A stretch of 64,000 bases of DNA from Vibrio crassostreae 9ZC13 (GTDB taxonomy: Bacteria > Pseudomonadota > Gammaproteobacteria > Enterobacterales > Vibrionaceae), in contig NZ_AJYZ02000019.1 of NCBI RefSeq assembly GCF_000272045.2, positions 1,277,899-1,341,898 of the forward strand. Reading direction: 5' to 3'. Positions 1 through 9,420 of the stretch are shown here, piece by piece. Position 1 is the first letter of the stretch. The number at the start of each line of letters is the position of its first letter. A program made the position numbers and the translations under genes. The notes under the pieces are model-generated. The model was not told the DNA's origin and ran no database searches. It saw nothing but the letters and a program-made list of their open reading frames with translations.

Positions 1-138
1 CGACGTGATGTCGGCCTTACTTATTCATTCACAGCCCCGTCCTCAATGTGTAAATACATTTCAGGAAGGGACATTATAAGCACGAAAAGAATATCTACAA
101 TGACCTTTATATTAAAATACAATGTCTTAACTCAAATC
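1..138. other. Intergenic DNA downstream of gabT
   Basis: This is the 3' flank of the leftward polyamine operon. I see no open reading frame, convincing terminator hairpin or repeat in it. Confidence 0.5.
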
Positions 139-1410
139 CTAAACAACTTCCAGAATAATTTTCTCAAGCTTATCTAAGCCTTCGCTGAGTACTTCAGATT
201 CAATAGTTAATGGTGGAAGCAGACGAATTACATTCGCTTTTACACCACACGAAAGCAGAATAAGACCATTTTCTTGTGCTTTCGCTATCACCGCTTTAGT
301 TAAGTCCTGCAATGGCTTGCCTGACTCTGGATCAGTAAACTCAATAGCCATCATCGCTCCAGTGGTACGTATTTCACCAATAGCTGGAACCGATTCCTGT
401 AGCTTGCTCATACGGGCATTCACAACCTCACCAATGCCCATTGCTTTAGCACACAATTGCTCTTCTTCGATAATTTTTAGGACTTCTAAACCAGCCACAC
501 ACCCCAACGGAGAGCCAGCGTAAGTACCACCTAAGCCACCTGGTAGTGCCGAATCCATAACACCGGCTTTTCCCACTACTGCTGAGATAGGGAAACCACC
601 CGCAATACCTTTTGCCATTGTTATCATGTCGGGTTCAATGCCCAGATATTCAGTGGCAAACATTTTACCCGTGCGCGCAAAGCCCGTTTGAATTTCATCC
701 GCGATAAGCATAATGCCGTATTTGTCACACAACTCACGCAGGCCTTGAGCAAACTCCGCGGGGGCTTGATAGAAACCGCCTTCACCTTGCACAGGCTCAA
801 AGATTATCGCCGCCACGCGTGATGGCTCAATATCACACGCAAACAAATCATCGAGCGCTTGCAGGCTTTGTTCTGTGCTTACGCCATGAAAAGCATTTGG
901 GTAAGGTGCATGAAATATTTCATTTGGAAATGGGCCAAAGCCCGCTTTGTAAGGCGCGACTTTACCAGTTAGCCCCATGGTCATATTAGTACGGCCGTGG
1001 AAGCCACCTTTAAAAGCAATCACACCACTGCGGCCAGTATGAGCTCTCGCTACTTTCACAGCATTCTCAACCGCTTCAGCTCCTGTTGTCAGGAAAATCG
1101 CTTTTTTATCACTGTCACCGGGGGCGAGTTCTGTGAGCTTTTCTGCCAGTTCAACAAAGGAGGCATAAGGCGTCACCATAGCACAAGTGTGTGAAAAGTT
1201 ATCCAGTTGAGCCTTTACCGCTTCGTTGATACGCTTATTTGCATGCCCTGTATTCGTTACCGCGATACCAGCAGCAAAGTCGATATATTTATTTCCATCC
1301 ACATCCCACACGTGAGCATTCTCTGCTTTTTCGACATAAAGTGGGTACAGTGCGCCCATGCCTTGAGCGATAACTTCGCTTCTTCTTTGATGTAGTTGTT
1401 GATTTGTCAT
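139..1410 (-). CDS. gabT: 4-aminobutyrate aminotransferase (GABA transaminase)
   Basis: Class III PLP aminotransferase, cytoplasmic, transferring the amino group of GABA to 2-oxoglutarate to give succinic semialdehyde. It could equally be called puuE because it ends a putrescine operon. Visible family features are the TTGAEAVENAVK cofactor loop, EPVQGEGG, the IADEIQTGFARTG strand and the PLP lysine in MAKGIAGG (about residue 267). Length, 423 residues, is normal. Two in-frame ATGs are 6 bases apart; AAGGA lies 7 bases before the second (1410) but only 1 base before the first (1416), so 1410 is preferred. It is the last gene of the operon, 15 bases after gabD. Family assignment is secure; GABA as substrate is inferred from gabD and puuD in the same operon. 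Confidence 0.93.
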   Translation of the reverse strand: MTNQQLHQRRSEVIAQGMGALYPLYVEKAENAHVWDVDGNKYIDFAAGIAVTNTGHANKRINEAVKAQLDNFSHTCAMVTPYASFVELAEKLTELAPGDSDKKAIFLTTGAEAVENAVKVARAHTGRSGVIAFKGGFHGRTNMTMGLTGKVAPYKAGFGPFPNEIFHAPYPNAFHGVSTEQSLQALDDLFACDIEPSRVAAIIFEPVQGEGGFYQAPAEFAQGLRELCDKYGIMLIADEIQTGFARTGKMFATEYLGIEPDMITMAKGIAGGFPISAVVGKAGVMDSALPGGLGGTYAGSPLGCVAGLEVLKIIEEEQLCAKAMGIGEVVNARMSKLQESVPAIGEIRTTGAMMAIEFTDPESGKPLQDLTKAVIAKAQENGLILLSCGVKANVIRLLPPLTIESEVLSEGLDKLEKIILEVV

Positions 1411-1425
1411 TGTCATGTCCTTTGA

Positions 1426-2853
1426 TTAGTTGCCGCCAAAGCAGAGATATTTGATGCTCATGTATTCATCGATACCTTGTTTTGCCCCTTCACGCCCGAT
1501 ACCGGACTGCTTAACTCCACCGAAAGGGGCTACCTCGGTAGAGATCATGCCTTCGTTAATTCCTACCATGCCGTACTCCAGTGCTTCTGCTATCTTCCAT
1601 ACACGGTGGATATTTTGGCTATAGAAGTAAGACGCTAAGCCATAGATAGTGTCGTTAGCCATTTCGATAAGCTGTTGGTCATCATCAAATTTGATCACAG
1701 GGGCGACGGGGCCAAAGATCTCTTGCGAGATAATATCCATATCATGCGTAACGTTTTTGAGAACGACAGGTTGCATGAATAGACCATCAAGAGTTTTCGG
1801 CTCAGTAACTGGTTTCGCGCCCTGTTCGATTGCGCCGTCAATGAGGGACTGAATACCTTGTTTTGCTGATTCGCTGATTACCGGACCAACATTTACACCC
1901 TCTTCTAGACCATTGCCTACTTTAAGCTGCTGCACTGCTGCATCGAATTTTTCAACAAACTCATCGTACACCTTGTTATGTACATAAAAACGGTTAGCGC
2001 AGACGCAAGTTTGACCGGCATTACGAAACTTAGACGCCATTGCACCAAGCACAGCCGCATCAATATCTGCATCATCAAATACGATAAATGGTGCATTTCC
2101 ACCGAGCTCCATTGACGTTCGCTTGATGTCGTTTGCACTTTGCTGCATCAGCACTCTTCCAACTTGCGTAGAGCCCGTGAAAGAGAGCTTACGAATCAGA
2201 GGATGTGAGGTAAAAATACCGCCAACTTGACGAGAATTCGCGCCCAATACCACTTGCAGTACATCACGAGGAATACCCGCTTGATATGCTAGCTCAGCTA
2301 CAGCAAAAGCAGATAAAGGTGTGGATTCAGACGGCTTCACAATAAAACTACAGCCAGCCGCAAGTGCTGGACCTGCCTTACGAGTTATCATTGCAATAGG
2401 AAAATTCCACGGAGTAATCGCACAAGCTACTCCAATAGGTTGTTTCATAGTTACAAGGCGTTTGTCGCTACTTGGCGCTGGAATTGTCTCACCATAGGTA
2501 CGCTTCGCTTCTTCAGCAAACCACTCGATAAAGCTTGCGCCGTACAACACCTCACCTTGTGCTTCTGCCCATGGCTTGCCTTGCTCTAACGTCATCAGGC
2601 GACCGAGATCTTCCTTGTTATCAAGTAACAACTGATACCATTTTTGTAGTAAACCAGAACGGGTTTTGGCTGGCAGCAAAGCCCACTCTTTTTGCGCGAA
2701 GCTTGCACGCTCGACCCCATCTAAAATGTCATGTTCAGACGACACTGGTGCATAACCAAGTATTTCACCCGTCGCGGGGTTACTTACAGCAATACCTTGG
2801 TCTTGATTTAGCACCATAAACGACAGCAATGATTGATTTGTAATTTGTTGCAT
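1426..2853 (-). CDS. gabD: Succinate-semialdehyde dehydrogenase
   Basis: NAD(P)-dependent aldehyde dehydrogenase of 475 residues that oxidises succinic semialdehyde to succinate, the exit of the GABA route into the TCA cycle. The ALDH signature is complete: TPWNFP near residue 148, the general base in MELGGNAPF (E249) and the nucleophile in GQTCVCANR (C283). The second cysteine two residues later (C285) is typical of the GabD subgroup. AAGGA stands 6 bases before the ATG. It lies between aguA (93-base gap) and gabT in the leftward polyamine operon. A second ALDH (puuC) in the same operon is clearly different in sequence, which supports separate substrates. Confidence 0.92.
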   Translation of the reverse strand: MQQITNQSLLSFMVLNQDQGIAVSNPATGEILGYAPVSSEHDILDGVERASFAQKEWALLPAKTRSGLLQKWYQLLLDNKEDLGRLMTLEQGKPWAEAQGEVLYGASFIEWFAEEAKRTYGETIPAPSSDKRLVTMKQPIGVACAITPWNFPIAMITRKAGPALAAGCSFIVKPSESTPLSAFAVAELAYQAGIPRDVLQVVLGANSRQVGGIFTSHPLIRKLSFTGSTQVGRVLMQQSANDIKRTSMELGGNAPFIVFDDADIDAAVLGAMASKFRNAGQTCVCANRFYVHNKVYDEFVEKFDAAVQQLKVGNGLEEGVNVGPVISESAKQGIQSLIDGAIEQGAKPVTEPKTLDGLFMQPVVLKNVTHDMDIISQEIFGPVAPVIKFDDDQQLIEMANDTIYGLASYFYSQNIHRVWKIAEALEYGMVGINEGMISTEVAPFGGVKQSGIGREGAKQGIDEYMSIKYLCFGGN

Positions 2854-2946
2854 GGGGATTCCTTTTGACAGCTTTACCTTGGCGTCTACTGATAGTTACC
2901 CTACCAAGCAGAAAACCAATAGTTCATTGTTTTAATAATGGTTTTC

Positions 2947-4029
2947 CTAAGCAGGGATCTGCTGAGTAATGCAGTGGATGTTACCTCCACCCAGCAAAAC
3001 CTCACGCGTTGGTATACCAACGACTTGATGTTCAGGCATCGCTTGCCGCAATATTTTTATTGCCTGCTCGTCAGTTCTATCATCGAGCAATGGCAAAAAC
3101 ACATAACCATTCGCGATAAGAAAGTTGGCATAAGAAGCACTTAACCTTTCCCCTGCATCACGTGTCATTCCATCACTTTTATCAATTCCGCTTGCTTCTG
3201 CTTCGCTATAGTGCAAGGGCCCTGGCAACGGTAAACGGATGATTTCAATCTCTCGACCTTTAGCATCAGATTGATCTTTTAACACTTGTTCCGCCTGACG
3301 AGATAATGCGAATTGTGGGTCTGATGGATCATCTGTCCAACTCAATACCACTTTCCCCGGGGCAATTACATGCATCAAATTATCAACATGTCCGTCAGTT
3401 TCATCATCGAATAGTCCTTTAGGCAGCCAAATGACCTTTTCAATACCTAGATATTCTTTGAGATGTGTTTCTATCTGTTGTTGATTCAACTCAGGGTTGC
3501 GTCCCGGACTAAGCAAACACTCTTCTGTTGTATAGAGCGTACCTTCGCCATCAGTATGAATTGAGCCCCCCTCTAAAACGAATGGGGCGTTGTAGTGATC
3601 AATTCCGATAATGTCACATACTGAGCTAGCCACTAGGTCGTCCTGCTGCCAGTTTTCATAGAGGCCATTATAGTCACCACCCCAAGCGTTAAACTGCCAG
3701 TTGATTCCACGACGCTCGCCGTCTTGATTCACCAACACTGTGGGCCCAATATCACGCATCCACGCATCATTGAATGGGATTTCAACAAGCCGAATATCTG
3801 AATGAAGCAATGTTCTCGCCTTATCAAATTGCTTCGCACTCACGGCGACACAAACCTTAGTCACTTCTGCTATTGCATTCGCAATGCTAGCGAATGTTTG
3901 CTGGGCAGGAAGGGCGTTATCACGCCAATTGTCTCGTCTTTCTGGCCAAGCCAACCAAACTTCTTCAATAGGATGAAACTCAGCTGGAAAGTAGAACCCA
4001 TCTTGCAGTGGTGTTGTCGATAACTGCAT
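2947..4029 (-). CDS. aguA: Agmatine deiminase
   Basis: Hydrolyses agmatine to N-carbamoylputrescine and ammonia. The 360-residue protein shows the peptidyl-arginine-deiminase-like fold signatures of the AguA family: an early WPERRDNWR, AWMRDIGPT, FVLEGGSIHTDGEGT, DDETDGHVDN and the C-terminal GGGNIHCITQQ with the catalytic cysteine at residue 353. AAAGGGG precedes the ATG by 6 bases. It is 11 bases downstream of aguB, so both steps from agmatine to putrescine are co-transcribed, and the putrescine degradation genes sit in the same operon. I see no truncation or missing catalytic residue. Confidence 0.95.
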   Translation of the reverse strand: MQLSTTPLQDGFYFPAEFHPIEEVWLAWPERRDNWRDNALPAQQTFASIANAIAEVTKVCVAVSAKQFDKARTLLHSDIRLVEIPFNDAWMRDIGPTVLVNQDGERRGINWQFNAWGGDYNGLYENWQQDDLVASSVCDIIGIDHYNAPFVLEGGSIHTDGEGTLYTTEECLLSPGRNPELNQQQIETHLKEYLGIEKVIWLPKGLFDDETDGHVDNLMHVIAPGKVVLSWTDDPSDPQFALSRQAEQVLKDQSDAKGREIEIIRLPLPGPLHYSEAEASGIDKSDGMTRDAGERLSASYANFLIANGYVFLPLLDDRTDEQAIKILRQAMPEHQVVGIPTREVLLGGGNIHCITQQIPA

Positions 4030-4040
4030 AGTCTGCCCCT

Positions 4041-4907
4041 TTAAACTGCTAGTTTGCCCACAGAGCCATATAGATCTGGGCGGCGGTCACGGAACAGCCC
4101 CCACGAGTGACGCGCTTGAGCCGTTGCGGCTAAATCAATCTCCGCGTAAATGATAGCTTCCTCATCACGTGGCGCTTCTGCCAACTTGCCACCAGTATGA
4201 TCGGTAATAAAAGAAGAACCGTAGAATGTGGTTTCAATGCCATCATCACATTCTGTGCCTACGCGATTAGACGCAATCACAGGAACCAAGTTTGCAGCGG
4301 AATGGCCTTGCATAGTGCGTTGCCAGTGATCACGAGAATCTAAAGTTGGATCTTGTGGTTCGCTGCCAATAGCGGTTGGGTAAAAAATGGCTTCTGCACC
4401 ATGTAACGCTAAGCTACGAGCAAGCTCGGGAAACCATTGATCCCAGCAAATACCAGCGCCGAACTTACCAAACTGGGTTTGCCATACTTTGAAACCAGTA
4501 TCTCCAGGACTAAAATAGTATTTTTCGCTATAACCCGGACCATCCGGGATGTGTGATTTGCGGTAGTTATCTAGCACAGTGCCATCGGCATCAATCATCA
4601 CTAATGAGTTAAAGAAGGTATTACCCGCTTTTTCAAAATAACTAACTGGAATCACGACCCCGAGTTCTTTTGCCAATGCACTCATCTCTGTTATCAACAG
4701 ACAATTGTCTACTTCCTCAGCCAACTCAAAATACTTAGCTTCTTGCTTCTTACAAAAATAAGGAGCAGCGAACAATTCCTGCGGCAAAACCACATTGGCA
4801 CCTTTACTCGCAGCTTCACGAATCGCTTGCTTAGCTTTATTTAGGTTATCTTCCAGATCCCAGCTTTTGGTCAGTTGCAGGGCCGCGAATTTTACTACTC
4901 TACTCAT
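4041..4907 (-). CDS. aguB: N-carbamoylputrescine amidase
   Basis: Nitrilase-superfamily amidase of 288 residues converting N-carbamoylputrescine to putrescine, CO2 and ammonia. The catalytic triad is visible: Glu44 in LPQELFAAPYF, Lys117 in YRKSHIP and Cys154 in GAGICWDQWFPE. AAGGAA lies about 7 bases before the ATG. It follows puuB by 21 bases and precedes aguA by 11, inside the leftward operon. Sequence and partner leave little doubt about the activity. Confidence 0.95.
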   Translation of the reverse strand: MSRVVKFAALQLTKSWDLEDNLNKAKQAIREAASKGANVVLPQELFAAPYFCKKQEAKYFELAEEVDNCLLITEMSALAKELGVVIPVSYFEKAGNTFFNSLVMIDADGTVLDNYRKSHIPDGPGYSEKYYFSPGDTGFKVWQTQFGKFGAGICWDQWFPELARSLALHGAEAIFYPTAIGSEPQDPTLDSRDHWQRTMQGHSAANLVPVIASNRVGTECDDGIETTFYGSSFITDHTGGKLAEAPRDEEAIIYAEIDLAATAQARHSWGLFRDRRPDLYGSVGKLAV

Positions 4908-4928
4908 TGGATGTTCCTTATCGTCCGG

Positions 4929-6206
4929 TTAGATAGCCAGTTTATCTCTTAGGTTGTAATACGCTGCGCCAACTGCTGTGAATGGTATTTGGAAGTGACG
5001 TCCACCAGGGAAGGCGTAGTGCTTGAGTTGTGCGAAGGCATCAAATCGTTCGGCATGCCCTGTTAAGGCTTCTGCCAATAACTTGCCAGCCAAGTGAGTA
5101 CAGGTAACTCCATGACCACTGTAGCCTTGCAAATAATAAATATTGTCGTCGAATGCGCCGAACTGCGGCATACGTGAGTAGGTAAGTAAGAAGTTACCAG
5201 TCCATGTGTAATCAATCTTGATACCTTTAAGTTGAGGGAAAATACCTTCTAACTTAGGACGAATCAGAGACTCAATGTCTTGAGGGTCACGAGCGCCATA
5301 AACCACCCCGCCCCCAAACAACAAGCGTTTGTCGGCACTCAATCGGAAATAGTCCAGTAAGTAATTACAGTCTTCAACGCAGTAGTCACTTGGTAAAACC
5401 TGTTTTAGTTGCTCATCGGTAAGCGGCTCTGTCGCCACGACTTGAGTTCCACATGGGATGGCTTTGTTACTGATATTCGGAGCCAACCCACCTAAGTAGG
5501 CGTTGCCAGCTAACACCAAGTATTTACTCTTCACGCTACCGCTCGCTGTTCTTGCAACAGGATTCGCACCTTTTTCAATGGACGTTACCGCTGATTGTTC
5601 AAAAATTTGGCCACCAAGAGAAACAAATGCTGCGGCTTCCCCCAATGCGAGTTTAAGCGGATGAATGTGCCCACCTCGCATATCAAGCAAGCCACCGGTG
5701 TAAGCTTGAGTACCAACCGCCTCTTCTACTTGGCTAGCATCCAACATGGTGAGCTGGTCATTACCATATCGCTCCCAGTTTTTCTTATGATGCTCTAAAC
5801 CTATTAACTGCTTTTTGTTTAGCGCGGTAAATAGGCCACCGCGTTTGTGGTCACACTCAATATCGTATTTTTCGATTAGGCCACGAATGACATCTCCGCC
5901 TTCGAAAATCATGTCACACAGGGCTTTAGCCTGGGGTTGGTCGTAACGGCTTTCTATTACATCAACATCTCGGCTGTAGCTATTGACGATCTGTCCACCA
6001 TTACGACCAGTTGCTCCAAAACCAACTTTGGCACTCTCTAGTACCACTACCTTAAAACCTTTCTCGGCTAAATGAAGAGCCGAAGATAAACCTGAAAACC
6101 CAGCCCCAACCACACACACATCACACTCAATGTTGTCTTGCAGTTGTGGGAACTCTGGCATGTTCGGGATAGAGTGGGCGTAAAACGAATCCGTATGCTT
6201 ATTCAT
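4929..6206 (-). CDS. puuB: Gamma-glutamylputrescine oxidase
   Basis: FAD-dependent amine oxidase of the DAO/glycine-oxidase fold, 425 residues. It oxidises gamma-glutamylputrescine to gamma-glutamyl-gamma-aminobutyraldehyde with release of ammonia and hydrogen peroxide. The N-terminal FAD motif GAGFSGL is at residues 34-40, followed by the second cofactor element GATGRNGGQIV. The C-terminal part has GYSGHGVTCTHLAGKLLAEA, usual for PuuB. AAGGAA sits 7 bases upstream of the ATG. It lies between puuC (30-base gap) and aguB. Confidence 0.93.
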   Translation of the reverse strand: MNKHTDSFYAHSIPNMPEFPQLQDNIECDVCVVGAGFSGLSSALHLAEKGFKVVVLESAKVGFGATGRNGGQIVNSYSRDVDVIESRYDQPQAKALCDMIFEGGDVIRGLIEKYDIECDHKRGGLFTALNKKQLIGLEHHKKNWERYGNDQLTMLDASQVEEAVGTQAYTGGLLDMRGGHIHPLKLALGEAAAFVSLGGQIFEQSAVTSIEKGANPVARTASGSVKSKYLVLAGNAYLGGLAPNISNKAIPCGTQVVATEPLTDEQLKQVLPSDYCVEDCNYLLDYFRLSADKRLLFGGGVVYGARDPQDIESLIRPKLEGIFPQLKGIKIDYTWTGNFLLTYSRMPQFGAFDDNIYYLQGYSGHGVTCTHLAGKLLAEALTGHAERFDAFAQLKHYAFPGGRHFQIPFTAVGAAYYNLRDKLAI

Positions 6207-6236
6207 AGTGATATTCCTTTATTAATCATCAGCAGG

Positions 6237-7721
6237 CTAAGGGTGAAGGCGAATCCAAGTGGTTTTGGTTTCTGTGAATTTTTCGATGGCGTGCAGTGAT
6301 TTATCACGGCCGTTACCACTCATTTTGAACCCACCAAAAGGGACGGTCATATCACCTTCGTTGTAGTTGTTCACCCAAACAGAACCTGCCTGAAGCTGTT
6401 TAGCTACACGGTGTACGCGGTTAATGTTATTGCTCCAAAGCGCCGCACCTAAACCGTATTTTGAGTCATTGGCGATTGCGACGGCTTCAGCTTCATCTTT
6501 AAATGAGATAACACAAAGTACAGGACCAAAGATCTCTTCCTGGGCGACACGCATTTTATTGTCAACGTTATCAAGAATGGTCGGCTCAACAAATGCACCT
6601 TTGCCTTCAACATCACCCCCGCAACGAAGCACTGCACCTTCCGCTTGGCCAAGCTCTATATATTCAAGCACTTTTGATTTGTGACCTTGATCGATGAGCG
6701 CTCCCATCGAAGATGAGGTGTCCATTGGGTCTTTCGGCATAAAGGATTGAGCCGCAGAAATGACTTTATCAACAAAGCGATCTTTGATGCTTTCGTGCAC
6801 TAATAAACGAGTTGCAGCGACACAGACTTCGCCTTGGTTATAGAAGCAACCACCAGCGGTTTCTGCGGCTGCACGATCGAGGTCTTCGCAGTCTTCAAAT
6901 ACGATATTGGCATTCTTACCACCAGCCTCAGCAAACACACGCTTAAGATTGGTTTCACCAGAACGAACCATTAATTGACCAGCAATACGAGTGGAACCCG
7001 TAAATGCAATACAGTCGACGTCATGGTGTTTCGCTAAAGCATCACCGGCTTCATGGCCAAAGCCTGTAACGACTTGAAAAACGCCACGTGGTAAGCCTGC
7101 TTGATTGGCGAGTTGACCAATATAAATAGCAGTGAGAGAAGATTTTTCAGAGGGTTTAAGAATAACGCTATTACCTGCTGCTAATGCAGGGCCAAGTTTC
7201 CAGCAAGCTAACCATAATGGAAAGTTCCATGGAACTACCGCTGCAACAACACCGATAGCTTGATGAGAAACAAAGGCGTGTACATCTTGTTCCGTTGGCG
7301 CGACTTCCCCATACACTTTATCGATGGCTTCTGCATACCAACGCAGTGCACTTGCAGCACCAGGGATATCGGTTGAAAAGCTATGGCTGATTGGCTTACC
7401 CGTATCTAGGGTTTCCAGCAACGCAAGTTCTTCACGATGTTGGTCAATCAGCGTTGCAAATTGGCTGAGTACCGCTTTGCGATATGACGGAGCGCTGTTG
7501 CTCCATTCACCAGAAAGGAAAGCTTGACGAGCACATGTTACCGCAAGCTCAACATCTTCTTCTTGGCAACGAGCTATCTGGGTCAGTGTCTCGTCGGTAG
7601 CCGGGTTAACAACATCTAGAGTTTCTCCACTGATAGCTGCGCTATATTCGCCATTAATAAAGGCACGATTTTCGATGTTTAGATTGTTTCTCAGTTCAAT
7701 CCATTGTTCTTGGGTTTTCAT
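6237..7721 (-). CDS. puuC: Gamma-glutamyl-gamma-aminobutyraldehyde dehydrogenase
   Basis: Aldehyde dehydrogenase of 494 residues that oxidises the aldehyde made by PuuB to gamma-glutamyl-GABA. Catalytic residues are Glu265 in FAEAGGKNANIVF and Cys300 in QGEVCVAATR; the Rossmann element VVPWNFPLW is near residue 163. The FAEAGGK form of the base motif and the EVC nucleophile motif are those of PuuC rather than GabD. It lies 36 bases downstream of puuR and 30 upstream of puuB in the leftward operon. Confidence 0.92.
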   Translation of the reverse strand: MKTQEQWIELRNNLNIENRAFINGEYSAAISGETLDVVNPATDETLTQIARCQEEDVELAVTCARQAFLSGEWSNSAPSYRKAVLSQFATLIDQHREELALLETLDTGKPISHSFSTDIPGAASALRWYAEAIDKVYGEVAPTEQDVHAFVSHQAIGVVAAVVPWNFPLWLACWKLGPALAAGNSVILKPSEKSSLTAIYIGQLANQAGLPRGVFQVVTGFGHEAGDALAKHHDVDCIAFTGSTRIAGQLMVRSGETNLKRVFAEAGGKNANIVFEDCEDLDRAAAETAGGCFYNQGEVCVAATRLLVHESIKDRFVDKVISAAQSFMPKDPMDTSSSMGALIDQGHKSKVLEYIELGQAEGAVLRCGGDVEGKGAFVEPTILDNVDNKMRVAQEEIFGPVLCVISFKDEAEAVAIANDSKYGLGAALWSNNINRVHRVAKQLQAGSVWVNNYNEGDMTVPFGGFKMSGNGRDKSLHAIEKFTETKTTWIRLHP

Positions 7722-7757
7722 ACGCTCTCCTTGTTATCACAACAAGGCAAGGCCCAC

Positions 7758-8315
7758 TTAGAATGTGGTTGGCGTATGCGCGCTTATCATTCGACAAGCC
7801 TTGTCTGTGTGATTTGTGAACTTGTGCGGCTGCGTCGTATCAATAATGTACGATTCACCTTGTTTAAGGACAAAAGATTGCTCTTTGTATTCCAGAGTGA
7901 TTTCGCCCTCTAAAATAGTGCCGATCTCTTCGCCTTCATGTTTAATTTCCGCCGCACCCGTTGTGCCGTGGGGGGCATACTCTTCAATCAAAAATCCAAT
8001 TACCTGTTCTTTGCTGCCGTTGGTTACCAATTTCATTGAAACCGACTCACTGCCCATTTCAACCAACTCTTCAGGTGCAACGACAACCTTCACTTCATCG
8101 CTTTTGGGTTGTTCAAGTGTGAAAAACTCCGAAAGAGATAAAGAAAAAACATTCACTATTTTTTGCAACGAACTTACTGAAGGGCTTACCTTCGCATTCT
8201 CAATCGAAGAGATCGCGCTATGTGTAATACCTGCTCGTTCGGCTAATTCTCGTTGTGACAATCCATGTTCTTTTCTTAATCGAACAATATTTTTACCAAT
8301 CTCTTGGTTGTCCAT
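7758..8315 (-). CDS. puuR: PuuR-type repressor (HTH plus cupin)
   Basis: Two-domain regulator of 185 residues. Residues about 5-60 form an XRE-type helix-turn-helix (LSQRELAERAGITHSAISSIE). Residues about 110-180 form a small cupin domain (HEGEEIGTILEGEITLEY and SYIIDTTQPHKFTN). PuuR of E. coli has the same architecture and represses the puu genes until putrescine accumulates. The gene sits inside the operon it should control, between puuD and puuC, with AGGAG 8 bases before the ATG. Two PuuR-like operators are present in the puuD/puuA divergent region, consistent with autoregulation. Confidence 0.9.
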   Translation of the reverse strand: MDNQEIGKNIVRLRKEHGLSQRELAERAGITHSAISSIENAKVSPSVSSLQKIVNVFSLSLSEFFTLEQPKSDEVKVVVAPEELVEMGSESVSMKLVTNGSKEQVIGFLIEEYAPHGTTGAAEIKHEGEEIGTILEGEITLEYKEQSFVLKQGESYIIDTTQPHKFTNHTDKACRMISAHTPTTF

Positions 8316-8331
8316 GTAGGTGGCTCCTAAC

Positions 8332-9078
8332 TTATAGAGAGGCCGCCATCATAAATTCTTTAAACAAAATTTGAGAGAAATGATTCGTTTTTGCTTTCCA
8401 TTCTGGGTGCCACTGCACGCCAACAAAGAATTTTTGCCCTGGAAGACTAAACGCTTCCACTAAACCATCCGGTGCTTTAGCTTCCACAGTCAGTTGGGGA
8501 GCTAATTGGTCAACCCCTTGGTTATGAAGAGTATTAACCTCAAAAAAGATAGTGTTTTCCCAATGATTTTCAGTCAGCCATTTCTCAAACAAACTTTGTT
8601 TTTGCACCAACACCGCGTGTGATGGAGCGTACTTTTCCTCAAAGTCTTCGACCTCACTCTCTCTATGGTCGTTGAAACCTGAATCATGAACTGCTGGGTT
8701 CAGTGAGCCTCCCAGAGCAACATTCATCTCTTGAAATCCACGGCAAACACCAAAACACGGAATGTCTTTGTCTATCGCTTGACGAATCAAAGTAAAGGAA
8801 AGCTCATCTCGAGCTTCATCTTTCTTAGACTCTTCATGAGTGCCGTTGTAATGATGTGGTGCCACATTTGAGTGACTCCCCGGAAATAAAAAACCGTCGC
8901 AGATGTTAAGAAGACGCTCAACGTCTTCACTTGCCATATCCGGAGCCAATATCAGTGGCAACCCACCAAAGTCTTTCACAGCCGTGAGGTAAAAATTATT
9001 CACTGCCTGTATTTGATAGCCACCCAATTCTTTAGCGCAACTAACAATTCCAATAATGGGTTTGCTTGTTCTAGACAT
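8332..9078 (-). CDS. puuD: Gamma-glutamyl-GABA hydrolase
   Basis: Class I glutamine-amidotransferase-like hydrolase (peptidase C26 type), 248 residues, releasing glutamate and GABA from gamma-glutamyl-GABA. The nucleophile is Cys112 in CFGVCRGFQEMNV; the His/Glu pair is H224 and E226 in GVQWHPEW. FLFPGSHSNV matches the oxyanion strand of this family. It is the first gene of the leftward operon, 16 bases ahead of puuR, and its promoter region is shared with puuA. Length and motifs are normal. Confidence 0.93.
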   Translation of the reverse strand: MSRTSKPIIGIVSCAKELGGYQIQAVNNFYLTAVKDFGGLPLILAPDMASEDVERLLNICDGFLFPGSHSNVAPHHYNGTHEESKKDEARDELSFTLIRQAIDKDIPCFGVCRGFQEMNVALGGSLNPAVHDSGFNDHRESEVEDFEEKYAPSHAVLVQKQSLFEKWLTENHWENTIFFEVNTLHNQGVDQLAPQLTVEAKAPDGLVEAFSLPGQKFFVGVQWHPEWKAKTNHFSQILFKEFMMAASL

Positions 9079-9143
9079 GTTACTTCCGTGCTCGATTTAT
9101 TTAACACTTACACTACAAATCATGTACAAAATTATCAACACCG

Positions 9144-9163
9144 ATGTTCGATATTATGACCAA
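9144..9163. promoter_or_regulatory. PuuR-like operator 1
   Basis: ATGTTCGATATTATGACCAA resembles the E. coli PuuR recognition sequence as I remember it (ATGGACAATATATTGACCAT), with 14 of 20 positions equal. It lies about 65 bases upstream of puuD. The consensus is from memory. Confidence 0.5.
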
Positions 9164-9206
9164 AGCGTGACCAAATCCACCTTTTTGGTCAAAAAAACGA
9201 CTAATT

Positions 9207-9226
9207 TTGGACATTATATTGAGCAA
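9207..9226. promoter_or_regulatory. PuuR-like operator 2
   Basis: TTGGACATTATATTGAGCAA is an imperfect palindrome (14 of 20 positions symmetric) and is close to the remembered PuuR site. It is centred 63 bases from operator 1, about six helical turns. A puuR gene in the operon supports the reading. Confidence 0.55.
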
Positions 9227-9420
9227 AACACAATCAACTGTTACAAAATAGTTAACAGAAACATCTTTCAATAAAATTGTAAATTTCAAAGTAATCAACG
9301 CAAGCTTATGTATTAAAAGGAAATAACCTTTAAAACTAGACTTTAGTCTAATTAGTACAATTGACTTGTTTCTTTTTTATTACTTTTAATTTACCAAATA
9401 GAGGCTAGTTGGAGAACACA

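Larger units (their letters stand above)
9079..9420. promoter_or_regulatory. Divergent puuD/puuA control region
   Basis: A 342-base AT-rich region between the two divergent polyamine transcripts. It holds two PuuR-like operators (9144-9163 and 9207-9226), three TGACCAAA words (9157-9164, 9168-9175 and inverted at 9184-9191), a small palindrome TAGACT-TT-AGTCTA (9337-9350) and a possible puuA promoter with TTGACT at 9361-9366 and TTTAAT at 9385-9390. No open reading frame here looks real. Confidence 0.6.

Noticed and set aside
9409..9420. TTG start for puuA
   Set aside because: The ribosome site GGAG would lie inside the coding sequence; it is correctly placed for the ATG at 9421.
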